Assembly: GCF_000355675.1 (NCBI RefSeq)
Contig: NC_020888.1
Span: 1,816,883-1,880,882 of the forward strand
DNA: 64,000 bases
Direction: 5' to 3'
Origin: Thalassolituus oleivorans MIL-1
GTDB lineage: Bacteria; Pseudomonadota; Gammaproteobacteria; Pseudomonadales; Oceanobacteraceae
Shown one piece after another: positions 8,302-16,625 of this stretch (the first letter of the stretch is position 1; the number at the start of each line of letters is the position of its first letter). The position numbers were made by a program, and so were the translations under genes. The notes below the pieces were generated by a model. That model saw nothing but the letters and a program-made list of their open reading frames with translations, did not search any database and was not told the DNA's origin.

Positions 8302-11073
8302 ATGTCGATTTCAGAATTAGATAAAGAGCTTAATAAAGATAGTCTCAATACTCTATCCAGCTTCGAAGCTGGCGGTAAAACCTACCATTATTACAGCCTG
8401 CCCAAAGCCGCAGAAACGCTCGGCGATTTGAACCAACTACCTTTCTCGCTCAAAGTGCTCACCGAAAATTTACTCCGCAATGAAGACGGTACCACAGTAG
8501 AGCGCAAGCACATTGATGCTATGGCGAAATGGCTGAAAGACCGCAAATCAGACACCGAAATTCAATTCCGCCCCGCGCGCGTGCTGATGCAAGATTTTAC
8601 CGGTGTGCCCGGCGTAGTCGACCTTGCCGCCATGCGTGCTGCCGTGGAAGCGGCGGGCAAAGATCCCGCAATGATCAACCCACTCACTCCGGTAGATTTG
8701 GTGATCGACCACTCGGTCATGGTTGATCACTTCGGTGATGCCTCCGCCTTTAAAGATAACGTTGCCATCGAGATGGAACGTAACCAAGAGCGTTACGAGT
8801 TTTTGCGGTGGGGCCAGCATGCGTTTAATAACTTCCGGGTCGTGCCACCGGGTACCGGTATCTGCCATCAAGTTAATCTCGAATACTTAGGCAAAACGGT
8901 CTGGCATAAAGCCATTGGTGACAAAACAGTAGCCTACCCAGATACATTAGTGGGTACGGATTCTCATACCACCATGATCAATGGGCTGGGCATTCTTGGT
9001 TGGGGCGTGGGCGGCATTGAGGCTGAAGCTGCCATGCTAGGCCAGCCGGTATCCATGCTGATCCCTGAAGTAGTGGGCTTTAAGGTCAGTGGTAAACTCA
9101 AAGAAGGGATAACCGCTACTGACCTAGTGCTGACCATTGTCGAAATGCTGCGCAAAAAAGGCGTTGTTGGTAAATTCGTCGAATTTTATGGTGACGGTTT
9201 GCAAGACATGCCCGTGGCTGATCGAGCGACCATTGCCAACATGGCACCGGAATACGGCGCGACTTGTGGCTTCTTCCCGGTAGATGAGCAAACCATCAAA
9301 TACATGCGCCTAACCGGTCGTGAAGAAAGCCAGCTGGAGTTGATCGAAGCGTACGCCAAAGCTCAAGGGTTATGGTGTGAGCCGGGGCATGAGCCTATCT
9401 ATACCGACAAGCTTGAACTGGACATGGGCGAAGTGGAAGCAAGCCTTGCCGGCCCTAAGCGCCCACAAGATCGTGTCGCTTTAAAAAACATGAAAGCGTC
9501 GTTTGAGTTGTTGATGGCAACCGCCGAAGGCACAGAGCAAGCCCAAGAAACCAAACTCGATTCTGAAGGTGGCCAAACAGCGGTCGGCATTCACGACAGC
9601 TATGAGCTCACTTCCAGTCAGCCGCTAGAAATGAAAGGCGTTAAATCGCGATTAAATCCCGGGGCTGTGGTCATCGCCGCTATTACTTCTTGTACCAATA
9701 CCTCGAACCCAAGTGTAATGATGGCTGCCGGTTTGATTGCCCAAAAAGCCGTCGAGAAAGGCCTTAAAACACAGCCTTGGGTTAAAACCTCGCTGGCGCC
9801 AGGTTCTAAGGTAGTCACCGACTATCTAAAAGTCGCGGGGCTAGATACTGACCTAGATAAACTTGGATTTAATTTAGTGGGTTACGGTTGCACCACCTGT
9901 ATTGGTAACTCTGGCCCATTGCCCGATGAGGTTGAGAAAGCCATAACCGACGGCGACCTGACCGTGGCGTCAGTGCTCTCAGGTAATCGTAATTTCGAAG
10001 GGCGCGTGCATCCGCTGGTAAAAACCAACTGGCTGGCATCACCACCATTGGTTGTTGCTTACGCCTTAGCCGGCAACGTACAGATAGACCTGACCAAAGA
10101 GCCGCTCGGCATTGATTCAGACGGCGAGCCTGTGTACCTGAAAGACTTATGGCCACGCCAGCAGGAAGTGGCTGACGCGGTTGCTAAAGTAAACACCGAG
10201 ATGTTCCACAAAGAATACGGCGCCGTGTTCGATGGTGATGCCATATGGCAGGGGATCGAATTCCCGAAAAGCAAAGTGTATGACTGGACTGACAACTCCA
10301 CCTATATCCAGCACCCACCATTCTTTGAAGGGCTGCGAGAAGAGCCTGATGCGATTAGCGATATCAAGAATGCCAATATTCTGGCCTTGCTGGGTGACTC
10401 GGTAACTACCGACCACATCTCACCAGCGGGTTCCTTTAAGCCGGATACCCCTGCTGGCAAATACCTTCAAGCTAATGGCGTCGAACCAAAAGACTTCAAC
10501 TCTTACGGCTCGCGTCGTGGTAATCATCAAGTCATGATGCGCGGCACCTTCGCCAATGTGCGCATAAGAAACGAAATGCTCGACAATGTTGAAGGCGGCT
10601 ACACCAAGTTTGTGCCCACCGGCGAGCAGATGGCCATTTACGACGCCGCTATGAAATACCAAGGGCAGAAAACGCCGTTGGTTATTATTGCCGGTAAAGA
10701 ATACGGCACCGGCTCCAGTCGCGACTGGGCCGCCAAAGGCACTCGTTTGTTGGGCGTTAGCGCCGTGGTCGCAGAATCTTACGAACGTATTCACCGTTCT
10801 AACCTGATTGGTATGGGCGTCATGCCGCTGCAATTTCCTGAGGGCACCAATCGCAAAACCCTCAAGCTGACCGGTGAAGAAACCATCAGCATCGAAGGCT
10901 TATCGGGTGAAATCACCACAGGGCAAACCCTAAAAATGACCATCACCTACAAAGATGGCTCAACCACAACCTGCGACCTTAAATCGCGGATAGATACCGC
11001 CAACGAAGCCGTGTATTTCAAACACGGTGGTATTTTGCATTATGTGGTGAGGGAAATGCTTAAATCTGCCTAA
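8302..11073 (+). CDS. acnA: Aconitate hydratase A
   Basis: A 923-residue aconitase of the AcnA/IRP type (about 890 residues is usual), which interconverts citrate and isocitrate in the TCA cycle in the cytoplasm. The three [4Fe-4S] cysteines are present: Cys464 in TSCTNTSNP, and Cys530 and Cys533 in GCTTCIGNSGP. The swivel domain holds GTGSSRDWAAKGT. AGGAGG lies seven bases before the start, and a strong terminator follows. It stands alone between a truncated czc operon and a transporter remnant. It could be an old chromosomal gene or cargo; its iron-sulfur cluster is a known target of copper and superoxide, so a spare copy would fit the setting. Confidence 0.96.
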   Translation: MSISELDKELNKDSLNTLSSFEAGGKTYHYYSLPKAAETLGDLNQLPFSLKVLTENLLRNEDGTTVERKHIDAMAKWLKDRKSDTEIQFRPARVLMQDFTGVPGVVDLAAMRAAVEAAGKDPAMINPLTPVDLVIDHSVMVDHFGDASAFKDNVAIEMERNQERYEFLRWGQHAFNNFRVVPPGTGICHQVNLEYLGKTVWHKAIGDKTVAYPDTLVGTDSHTTMINGLGILGWGVGGIEAEAAMLGQPVSMLIPEVVGFKVSGKLKEGITATDLVLTIVEMLRKKGVVGKFVEFYGDGLQDMPVADRATIANMAPEYGATCGFFPVDEQTIKYMRLTGREESQLELIEAYAKAQGLWCEPGHEPIYTDKLELDMGEVEASLAGPKRPQDRVALKNMKASFELLMATAEGTEQAQETKLDSEGGQTAVGIHDSYELTSSQPLEMKGVKSRLNPGAVVIAAITSCTNTSNPSVMMAAGLIAQKAVEKGLKTQPWVKTSLAPGSKVVTDYLKVAGLDTDLDKLGFNLVGYGCTTCIGNSGPLPDEVEKAITDGDLTVASVLSGNRNFEGRVHPLVKTNWLASPPLVVAYALAGNVQIDLTKEPLGIDSDGEPVYLKDLWPRQQEVADAVAKVNTEMFHKEYGAVFDGDAIWQGIEFPKSKVYDWTDNSTYIQHPPFFEGLREEPDAISDIKNANILALLGDSVTTDHISPAGSFKPDTPAGKYLQANGVEPKDFNSYGSRRGNHQVMMRGTFANVRIRNEMLDNVEGGYTKFVPTGEQMAIYDAAMKYQGQKTPLVIIAGKEYGTGSSRDWAAKGTRLLGVSAVVAESYERIHRSNLIGMGVMPLQFPEGTNRKTLKLTGEETISIEGLSGEITTGQTLKMTITYKDGSTTTCDLKSRIDTANEAVYFKHGGILHYVVREMLKSA

Positions 11074-11109
11074 ATATCTGAATAAAAGATCGGGTAGGGG
11101 AAGGCGATT

Positions 11110-11144
11110 AAAGCCCAGTGAGATTTAGCTTGCTGGGCTTTTTA
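11110..11144 (+). terminator. Rho-independent terminator after acnA
   Basis: The arms AAGCCCAG (11111-11118) and CTGGGCTT (11133-11140) form a perfect 8-bp stem followed by a run of T, 38 bases after the acnA stop. Confidence 0.85.
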
Positions 11145-11251
11145 GCTCTAGTCGATTGGTTTGAGCAGGCTTCGACTTCTCAAATTTCTAATAAGCTGAG
11201 TAGCAAGACGGCACCTTACATAATCTCTTTACGAAAAAAATAACTCGATTC

Positions 11252-11467
11252 CTAGCCCGGCGTTTCGATCAGGCGTACCCAAGGTGACAGAATATTGAGT
11301 CTCGCGGCGGCAAGTTTCAGGCAGACCAATAAAGGCACGGCAATAAGTACTCCAACAGCACCCCAGAGCCAGCCCCATAATACCACCCATAGTATTAATA
11401 TCAGCGGATTCAGGCGCATGTTACGTCCCAATAGGGAAATCCTAAACAAAACCCCGAATTCCTCCAT
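11252..11467 (-). pseudogene. AI-2E/PerM-family transporter, C-terminal remnant
   Basis: A 71-codon frame matching only the C-terminal end of AI-2E family permeases: a GRNMRLNPLILIL helix, a GWLWGAVGVLIAVPLLV helix, then a short cytoplasmic tail. The 300 or so N-terminal residues of the family are absent, with an in-frame stop just upstream. It is a decayed fragment of a chromosomal or cargo gene and probably marks a rearrangement boundary next to acnA. Confidence 0.7.
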
Positions 11468-11761
11468 AGCAAATAAGAATCATTCGCATATATGGCCGAT
11501 TACCTTTTAGGGTGTTACAGCAGACTGACAAGTTTTGGCTTGGTGATATTTAGATGTTTATGCTGGTATCGAAGCGCGGGATAATTTCGGTTAGTACTAG
11601 AGTCCCATCAGGCCGACGGCGTAAGGCAGTTATTGAAAGATTGTGGCCAAATCTTTCCTTACTCCAACGACCGTTTCGAATAGCTGCAAACTTAGCTTTG
11701 CCGCTAGTGCGTTTTTTTTGAAACGTCGTTTGGTTGGGTTATTCTAAAGATTCTTTGATGT
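11468..11761. other. intergenic, nothing recognised
   Basis: About 290 bases without a convincing gene between the permease remnant and the helicase stop. A T-run at 11712-11720 is present without a clear stem. Confidence 0.4.
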
Positions 11762-13171
11762 TCATCCGGCAACCGGCGAAAAGCTGACCATGCGTTTTTT
11801 GAATCGTCCAAATAGCCCAAGGGTAGTTTCGTAGGCTTCTGCCAAGCTGGTAAAGGGAAGAGGAGTATTGCCATCGTCTGGGTCACCTAGCGCTAAAGAT
11901 GTTAGATCAGACAAGTTTTCAATATGTTCCGTGGTGTCTTGCGGGACTGCAGTAAAACCTTCTTCTGCAGTGGAGTCCGGCGCTATGCTCTCCTCCATCA
12001 TCTTTATCGAGACCGCAGTGGACGATGGGATATCCTCGGCGATACGGTGCGCAAATTCCATTAATTTAGGTTCGGCGGGCATGAGGAGCAGTGCGTCTTC
12101 ATGTGCATTATTTTGCACTCTCAAAATTCTCCCCAGAACTTGTCGAAAATACAATTCCGTCTTGACTCTAGTAAGGTGACAGCACACCTGTAAACGCGGA
12201 ATATCAGTCCCTTCGCTAATCATTCCTACCGAAACAATCCATTTGGTGTTCGCATTACGAAATTGTTGAATTGCCTGCTGGGAGTCTTCATGCATGTAGG
12301 TAACTATGGCCGGAATCTCTCCACAGATGTTTTCTAAAATTGTAGCGATGAGCATGGCATGCTCTACTGAAGCCGCCACAATAAGTCCACCCGCGTTGGG
12401 ATTGGACTTCCTAATTGAGCTTAGGCTTTTCTGACTAAGTTCTATTAAGTATTGAATGAGCGTTCTGTTTTCAAGAAGTTGCTGGTAGGTGCAATGCGAG
12501 CTCTTTAGGAGATCATTAATCGAACGATACACATCCTCCTTGCCTTCGCATTTCACGGAAATTTTTTCATTGTCAATGCCGGTAATTCTAGGAGTGCGGC
12601 ACACGCCATCCTTGATTGCTTGCGCCAAGCCGTAGGTATAGTCGCAATGGACCGTTCCTTCATGACATTAGGACGTCAATGCAATAGGGATGCGATCCGA
12701 ACGCCATGGAGTGCCCGTCAGCGCAAGACTATATGTCGCATTACCTTGAATATGCTGGATGATTTTTTGGCCCCAGGCATTGGCGTTACCGAGATGATCG
12801 CCTGCGCAGTGGTGTATTTCATCAAATATCACCAGCGTACGGTGCGACGTCAGTAGTGACCAGAACGTTTGGTCGAGGTTGAGCATGGATTGATAGGTCA
12901 GCACATGGCCTTTCGCTCCCAACAGTCCATCCAATCGATATCCGAGAACGCCCTCCAATGTGGCCTGAAAGGAGCTGGAAACATTGATGGAAGGGGAGAA
13001 GCAGAACACTAGATCAATCTCACCACTATTCAGTAGTTTTTTCGCAACGGTAGACGCCATGAAAGTTTTACCTGCACCAGGCGTGGCCAGACAGAGAAAG
13101 TGGGCTTGACCATTACGGTACCGAGATAAACAGCGTGACACAGCTTCACGCTGCCAACGTCTTAACTTCAT
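11762..13171 (-). pseudogene. DEAD/DEAH-box helicase interrupted by one in-frame stop
   Basis: The reverse strand encodes a superfamily 2 helicase of about 469 codons, broken only by a TAA at 12668-12670. The upstream part (residues 1-167) has Walker A ATPGAGKT, the DEIH box and motif III LTGTPWRSD. The downstream part continues in the same frame with HCDYTYGLAQ and carries GGLIVAAS, SVGMISEGTDIP and the arginine-finger region RQVLGRILR. No frameshift is needed to join them. Either this is a recent nonsense mutation, or two polypeptides are made (a TTG at 12628 could restart). A winged-helix gene lies six bases upstream on the same strand. The substrate is unknown; accessory helicases of this type occur in genomic islands. 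Confidence 0.8.
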
Positions 13172-13177
13172 AAGGGG

Positions 13178-13753
13178 TTACCGCAAATTGTTCGATGAGA
13201 GAAGACTTTCCAATGCCTTGATTTTTCCGAGGAGCAGGGCGCTACGTTCCCTTGCCTCAGCATAAAGAGACTGTGCTTCTTCGCTGAATTCAGGCAATTC
13301 TTTACAAAGAGATTCGTATTCCTCTGCCTCGCCCAATGCACACAACATGTCGGATCGGTGCTTACTGAGTCTCTCACGTAATGCCGCGACAGGTTTTTTG
13401 GGCTGAATCTTTTTGGGTTTTGCTTTTGCTAGTGCTTTTACTGGCGGGGCAGCTTTGGGTGGTAAAGTAGAGAGTGCACTGGCCGGCTTCTTTAGGCTGG
13501 AATACTGAGATCTAAACTTTTGCGTAAGCTGGTATTTAGGCCAACCACCATCGTCTGGCAATTTCTCCATTAGTCCCGCTTTCATCAAACGCACCATATT
13601 TCGATAGACAAACTGTCTCGCCGGCTTCTTACTTCTGTGCGGACTTTCTGGGCGATCCAGATAGTATGTCGTCAGCATCGCTACCGTGAAGGAGTCTCCT
13701 TGTAGCGCGGTGAGCGCATGAAGGAGTTCGGGTTTTATCTGAATCGTACTCAT
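13178..13753 (-). CDS. Uncharacterised winged-helix-like protein
   Basis: A 191-residue protein from the ATG at 13753; a longer frame would run into the divergent gene's promoter. Residues 1-95 look like a winged-helix domain (FTVAMLTTYYLDRP, RQFVYRNMVRLMKAGLMEKL). A Lys/Pro/Ala-rich linker of about 40 residues and a C-terminal helical segment (about 125-190) follow. It is six bases upstream of the helicase and divergent from an XRE repressor, with which it shares a promoter region containing two operator-like repeats. The family was not recognised. A DNA-binding partner of the helicase is possible but inferred. Confidence 0.6.
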   Translation of the reverse strand: MSTIQIKPELLHALTALQGDSFTVAMLTTYYLDRPESPHRSKKPARQFVYRNMVRLMKAGLMEKLPDDGGWPKYQLTQKFRSQYSSLKKPASALSTLPPKAAPPVKALAKAKPKKIQPKKPVAALRERLSKHRSDMLCALGEAEEYESLCKELPEFSEEAQSLYAEARERSALLLGKIKALESLLSSNNLR

Positions 13754-13774
13754 GAGGTATTTTGTCGCGTGTGT

Positions 13775-13820
13775 TGTCTCGAATTTCGCGACATTCTGCA
13801 TTGTCTCTATCATCGAGACA
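13775..13820. promoter_or_regulatory. Two operator copies in a divergent promoter
   Basis: Two 19-bp dyads share the pattern TGTC.C-N7-G.GACA: TGTCTC-N7-GCGACA at 13775-13793 and TGTCTC-N7-GAGACA at 13802-13820, 27 bases apart centre to centre. The second ends at the base before the XRE gene's ATG, and the first lies 22 bases before the winged-helix gene. This is the layout of an autoregulated repressor controlling two divergent promoters. Confidence 0.65.
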
Positions 13821-14063
13821 ATGAAACCGTCCTCCTACTCACCTCATTACGATAAACTGCGCGCTTGGATGAAGCAAAAGCGGGAGGAGAGCGGTTTGTC
13901 CTTAAGAGCGGTCTCCGAGGAATTAGGCCGTCATCATTCTGTGATCGGCAAGATGGAGCAGGATCGCCGCAAGATCGAGCTTTTAGAATTTGTAGAGTAC
14001 TGTCGTGTCATCGGTGCCGATCCTCATGAAGGACTTGACGTAATGCTCTCAAAAATCCGCTGA
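13821..14063 (+). CDS. XRE-family helix-turn-helix regulator
   Basis: An 80-residue protein that is nearly all one XRE/Cro-type HTH domain (RAWMKQKREESGLSLRAVS, RHHSVIGKMEQDRRKIELLE). The ATG at 13821 is chosen because the conserved domain begins there and the upstream extension crosses the operator repeats. It is probably a repressor of itself and of the divergent winged-helix/helicase pair through the two dyads between them. The size and sequence also resemble antitoxin-type regulators. Confidence 0.75.
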   Translation: MKPSSYSPHYDKLRAWMKQKREESGLSLRAVSEELGRHHSVIGKMEQDRRKIELLEFVEYCRVIGADPHEGLDVMLSKIR

Positions 14064-14298
14064 AAACGGAGCTTCACTTTCCATGCACAGTTACAGCGTG
14101 CTAGCCGCAGTTAGACCTAGCCAAATCAATAATGACTATGTGTATCTAATCCCCCTCATTCGTTCCCTTCCCGGACCTCAGAGCACAATCATACTGAATC
14201 GCCCGGTTTTGATTTGGGTCAAGCTCTTAAGTGTAGGTTTGAACCATTATGTAATTGGGTTATCCTATGTAGAGATTGATCTTAATTTGGGCTGATGT
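14064..14298. promoter_or_regulatory. Upstream region of the cus operon, candidate promoter
   Basis: About 235 bases ahead of the first exported protein. A sigma-70-like pair TTGAAC (14239-14244) and TATCCT (14261-14266) with a 16-bp spacer is the best promoter candidate. No clear copy of the CusR-type box seen at 27549 was found. A 70-codon frame inside this region is not considered real. Confidence 0.35.
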
Positions 14299-14661
14299 GT
14301 GACTTCAAAATATACCAACAAAAGGCGCCTTCTTTGGGTGTTCATCGCGCTACTGGCCTATTCGGTCCAGTCGTTAGCGTTTGTCGGTACCATGGATAAT
14401 CCAGCATCTGCTCCTGCTGACCAAATGATGAGCGGGTGTCATGGTGACCACGATAAGTCGGTCAAACCCCACAGTGATAATACCCCTGCAGATTGTTGTG
14501 AGGATGGCTGTACTATGATGGGCTGTCACACCGCCAGCGCTCTTGTCGGCAGCCTGAACACTCCTGTATTTAACGTGCGTCAAATGCAAAGTCAGAATGT
14601 TAACTTGGGTTTAGTCGCAAAATTATCCAGCTCCCTCTATCGTCCCCCAATTCTCCGCTAA
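14299..14661 (+). CDS. Small exported Cys/His/Met-rich protein with RPPI ending
   Basis: A 120-residue protein beginning at GTG, with a signal segment (VFIALLAYSVQSLAF). A candidate metal-binding middle holds DQMMSGCHGDHDK and CCEDGCTMMGCHTA (about residues 45-92), and the C-terminus ends SSLYRPPILR. It is first in the cus gene set, 99 bases before the DUF411 lipoprotein. The build resembles CopL/DUF2946-type proteins upstream of copper operons. A periplasmic copper-binding or leader role is inferred. The GTG start lacks a strong ribosome-binding site, so the exact N-terminus is uncertain. Confidence 0.68.
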   Translation: MTSKYTNKRRLLWVFIALLAYSVQSLAFVGTMDNPASAPADQMMSGCHGDHDKSVKPHSDNTPADCCEDGCTMMGCHTASALVGSLNTPVFNVRQMQSQNVNLGLVAKLSSSLYRPPILR

Positions 14662-14760
14662 CACAGGATTAGTCCGTCTACAGTCGGACCGTTAGCGGGG
14701 GCATTTGCCCTCAAAAATTTCATGCTCCGATTAATGGAGCCGAATATCGAGGGTATTCTC

Positions 14761-15249
14761 GTGAATCTTTTATCCAAAAGTCTAATTCTATTTGTTTTTG
14801 CCGTTCTGGCTGCCTGTTCTGCGTCTGAAGCGCCAAAGGCGCAGGAAGGAATTGCGCTTGAAGTCTTCAAAAGTCCAACCTGTGGGTGTTGTGGTAAGTG
14901 GGTCACTCATCTTGAGGAATCGGGCTTTAACACCACCGTTCGAAATCAAAACTCGCTTGATAGCATTAAGAAAAAGCTGGGTGTTCCCGCCAATATGCAA
15001 ACTTGCCATACCGGAGTGAGTGCGGATGGTTACTTTTTTGAAGGGCATATTCCTGCCAAATTCATCACAGCTTTTTTAGCTAACCCTCCTGAAAACGCCG
15101 CTGGATTGGCCGTGCCTGGTATGCCAGCCGGAAGTCCGGGAATGGAAATGGGCGATCGTTTTAACCCATACAGTGTGATTCTGGTGAAAAAGGACGGTAC
15201 TACCGAGGTATATGCCGAAGTCGCGTCCCTTGAGGAGCAACATCAATGA
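14761..15249 (+). CDS. DUF411-family metal-binding lipoprotein
   Basis: A 162-residue lipoprotein: the signal peptide ends in the lipobox LAAC, followed by a DUF411 domain with CGCCGKWV (about 48-55), a second Cys/His pair (QTCHTGV) and the closing PYSVILVKKDG strand. DUF411 proteins are copper-associated and often lie beside Cus or Cop genes. The GTG at 14761 is chosen because GAGGG lies seven bases upstream; an earlier ATG at 14722 has none and would bury the signal peptide. Its stop overlaps the next start as ATGA, so it is coupled to cusC. It probably passes or buffers Cu/Ag in the periplasm. Confidence 0.85.
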   Translation: MNLLSKSLILFVFAVLAACSASEAPKAQEGIALEVFKSPTCGCCGKWVTHLEESGFNTTVRNQNSLDSIKKKLGVPANMQTCHTGVSADGYFFEGHIPAKFITAFLANPPENAAGLAVPGMPAGSPGMEMGDRFNPYSVILVKKDGTTEVYAEVASLEEQHQ

Positions 15250-16625
15250 TCGGCAATTCACAATACAAAATACGCCCTTTGTGCGTGGCGCTCGCGCTAG
15301 TTTGGAGCGGCATTTCAGTCGATTTGCATGCTGAGCAATACAGTTTGCTGGAGGCCATCGAAAAAGCACAATCACAGGACCCATGGCTCGATGGGAGCCG
15401 GTTTCGTGAGGAAAGCTTAGAGTCTTTGAGTATTAGTGCGGGCACACTTCCCGATCCGACGGTCAGTCTCGGGATTGCTAATTTACCTATCGATAGCTTC
15501 GATTTTGCGCAGGAAGGAATGACGCAGTTTAAGGTGGGTGTTAGCCAAATGTTTCCGCGGGGCAAGACACTGGCCCTGCGCCAGGAAAAGTTAGAAAAAA
15601 TGAGCCAAATGCAGCCGCTTGTTCGGGAGGATAGAAGGGCACAAGTGTCGGTGACAGTGGCTCAGCTTTGGCTGGAGGTGTATCGCAGTCAAAAGACCAT
15701 CGCATTAATAGAGCAAGATCGAAGCTTGTTCGAGCATCTTGTCGATGTGGCGCAGTCGAGTTACACCACGGCATCTGGACGAACTCGGCAGCAAGATCTG
15801 ATTCGGGCGCAGCTGGAGCTGACCCGTTTGGAAGACCGTTTGACGATGCTGAGACAACGACGGGAATCGCAATTGGCACAATTGGGGGAGTGGTTGGCAG
15901 ATTCCAGCTATGAACTGGATATCGAAATGCCGAGCAATTTGGGAGCTGGACATCTCAACGATCCCCTGATTAATGAAATTGAGACAGACATAAGGGCTCA
16001 AAAACTCGCACAAATATTGATGGCACACCCAAAAATTCGAAGTGTTGACCAGAAAATCAGCGCCGAAGAATCGGGAGTGAAACTGGCGAAGCAAAGCTAT
16101 AAGCCACAATGGGGAATCAATGCTAGCTATGGGTATCGTGATGCCGATCCAATGGGTAATGATCGAGCCGATTTTTTCTCTGTTGGGGTGAGTTTGGATG
16201 TACCGCTATTCACCGGTAAGCGTCAAGACAAACAAGTGCAAGCGGCAGTCGCAGAACGCGAAGCTATTAAAACCGAACGTACCTTGGTGCTACGTCAATT
16301 GCGTTCAGGCTTTGAAACGGCCGAAAGTCAGTACCGCCGCTTACTCGATCGACGAGAACTCTACCGCTCACGGCTCTTGAAAGAAATGTCTGAGCAGGCG
16401 GAGACTTCATTGACAGCCTACACCCACGACGACGGTGATTTTGCCGAAGTGGTTCGTGCACGCATTGCCGAACTCAATGCGCGTATTGAGGCACTGAATG
16501 TCGAGGTCGACATTCACAAAATCGTTGCACAGCTGAACTACTTCCTGAATCCCTCCCACAGCAAAAATAGCGCAGTACTGACCGATGTGTCCAGTGCTTC
16601 TGGAGAGCTAATTGACCATGAATAA
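15246..16625 (+). CDS. cusC: CusC-like outer-membrane efflux channel
   Basis: A 459-residue TolC-family channel with a signal peptide (cleavage near LHAEQ, residue 29) and two OEP repeats (about 40-230 and 255-450). It would form the outer-membrane conduit of the Cus pump. The start overlaps the DUF411 gene stop and its stop overlaps the cusB start, so the four genes form one coupled operon. Assignment to copper/silver rather than zinc/cobalt comes from the CusB and CusA neighbours. Confidence 0.87.
   Translation: MIGNSQYKIRPLCVALALVWSGISVDLHAEQYSLLEAIEKAQSQDPWLDGSRFREESLESLSISAGTLPDPTVSLGIANLPIDSFDFAQEGMTQFKVGVSQMFPRGKTLALRQEKLEKMSQMQPLVREDRRAQVSVTVAQLWLEVYRSQKTIALIEQDRSLFEHLVDVAQSSYTTASGRTRQQDLIRAQLELTRLEDRLTMLRQRRESQLAQLGEWLADSSYELDIEMPSNLGAGHLNDPLINEIETDIRAQKLAQILMAHPKIRSVDQKISAEESGVKLAKQSYKPQWGINASYGYRDADPMGNDRADFFSVGVSLDVPLFTGKRQDKQVQAAVAEREAIKTERTLVLRQLRSGFETAESQYRRLLDRRELYRSRLLKEMSEQAETSLTAYTHDDGDFAEVVRARIAELNARIEALNVEVDIHKIVAQLNYFLNPSHSKNSAVLTDVSSASGELIDHE

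Noticed and set aside
14083-14295. A 70-codon forward frame ahead of the cus operon
   Set aside because: No ribosome-binding site, no recognisable domain, and it covers the likely promoter region.
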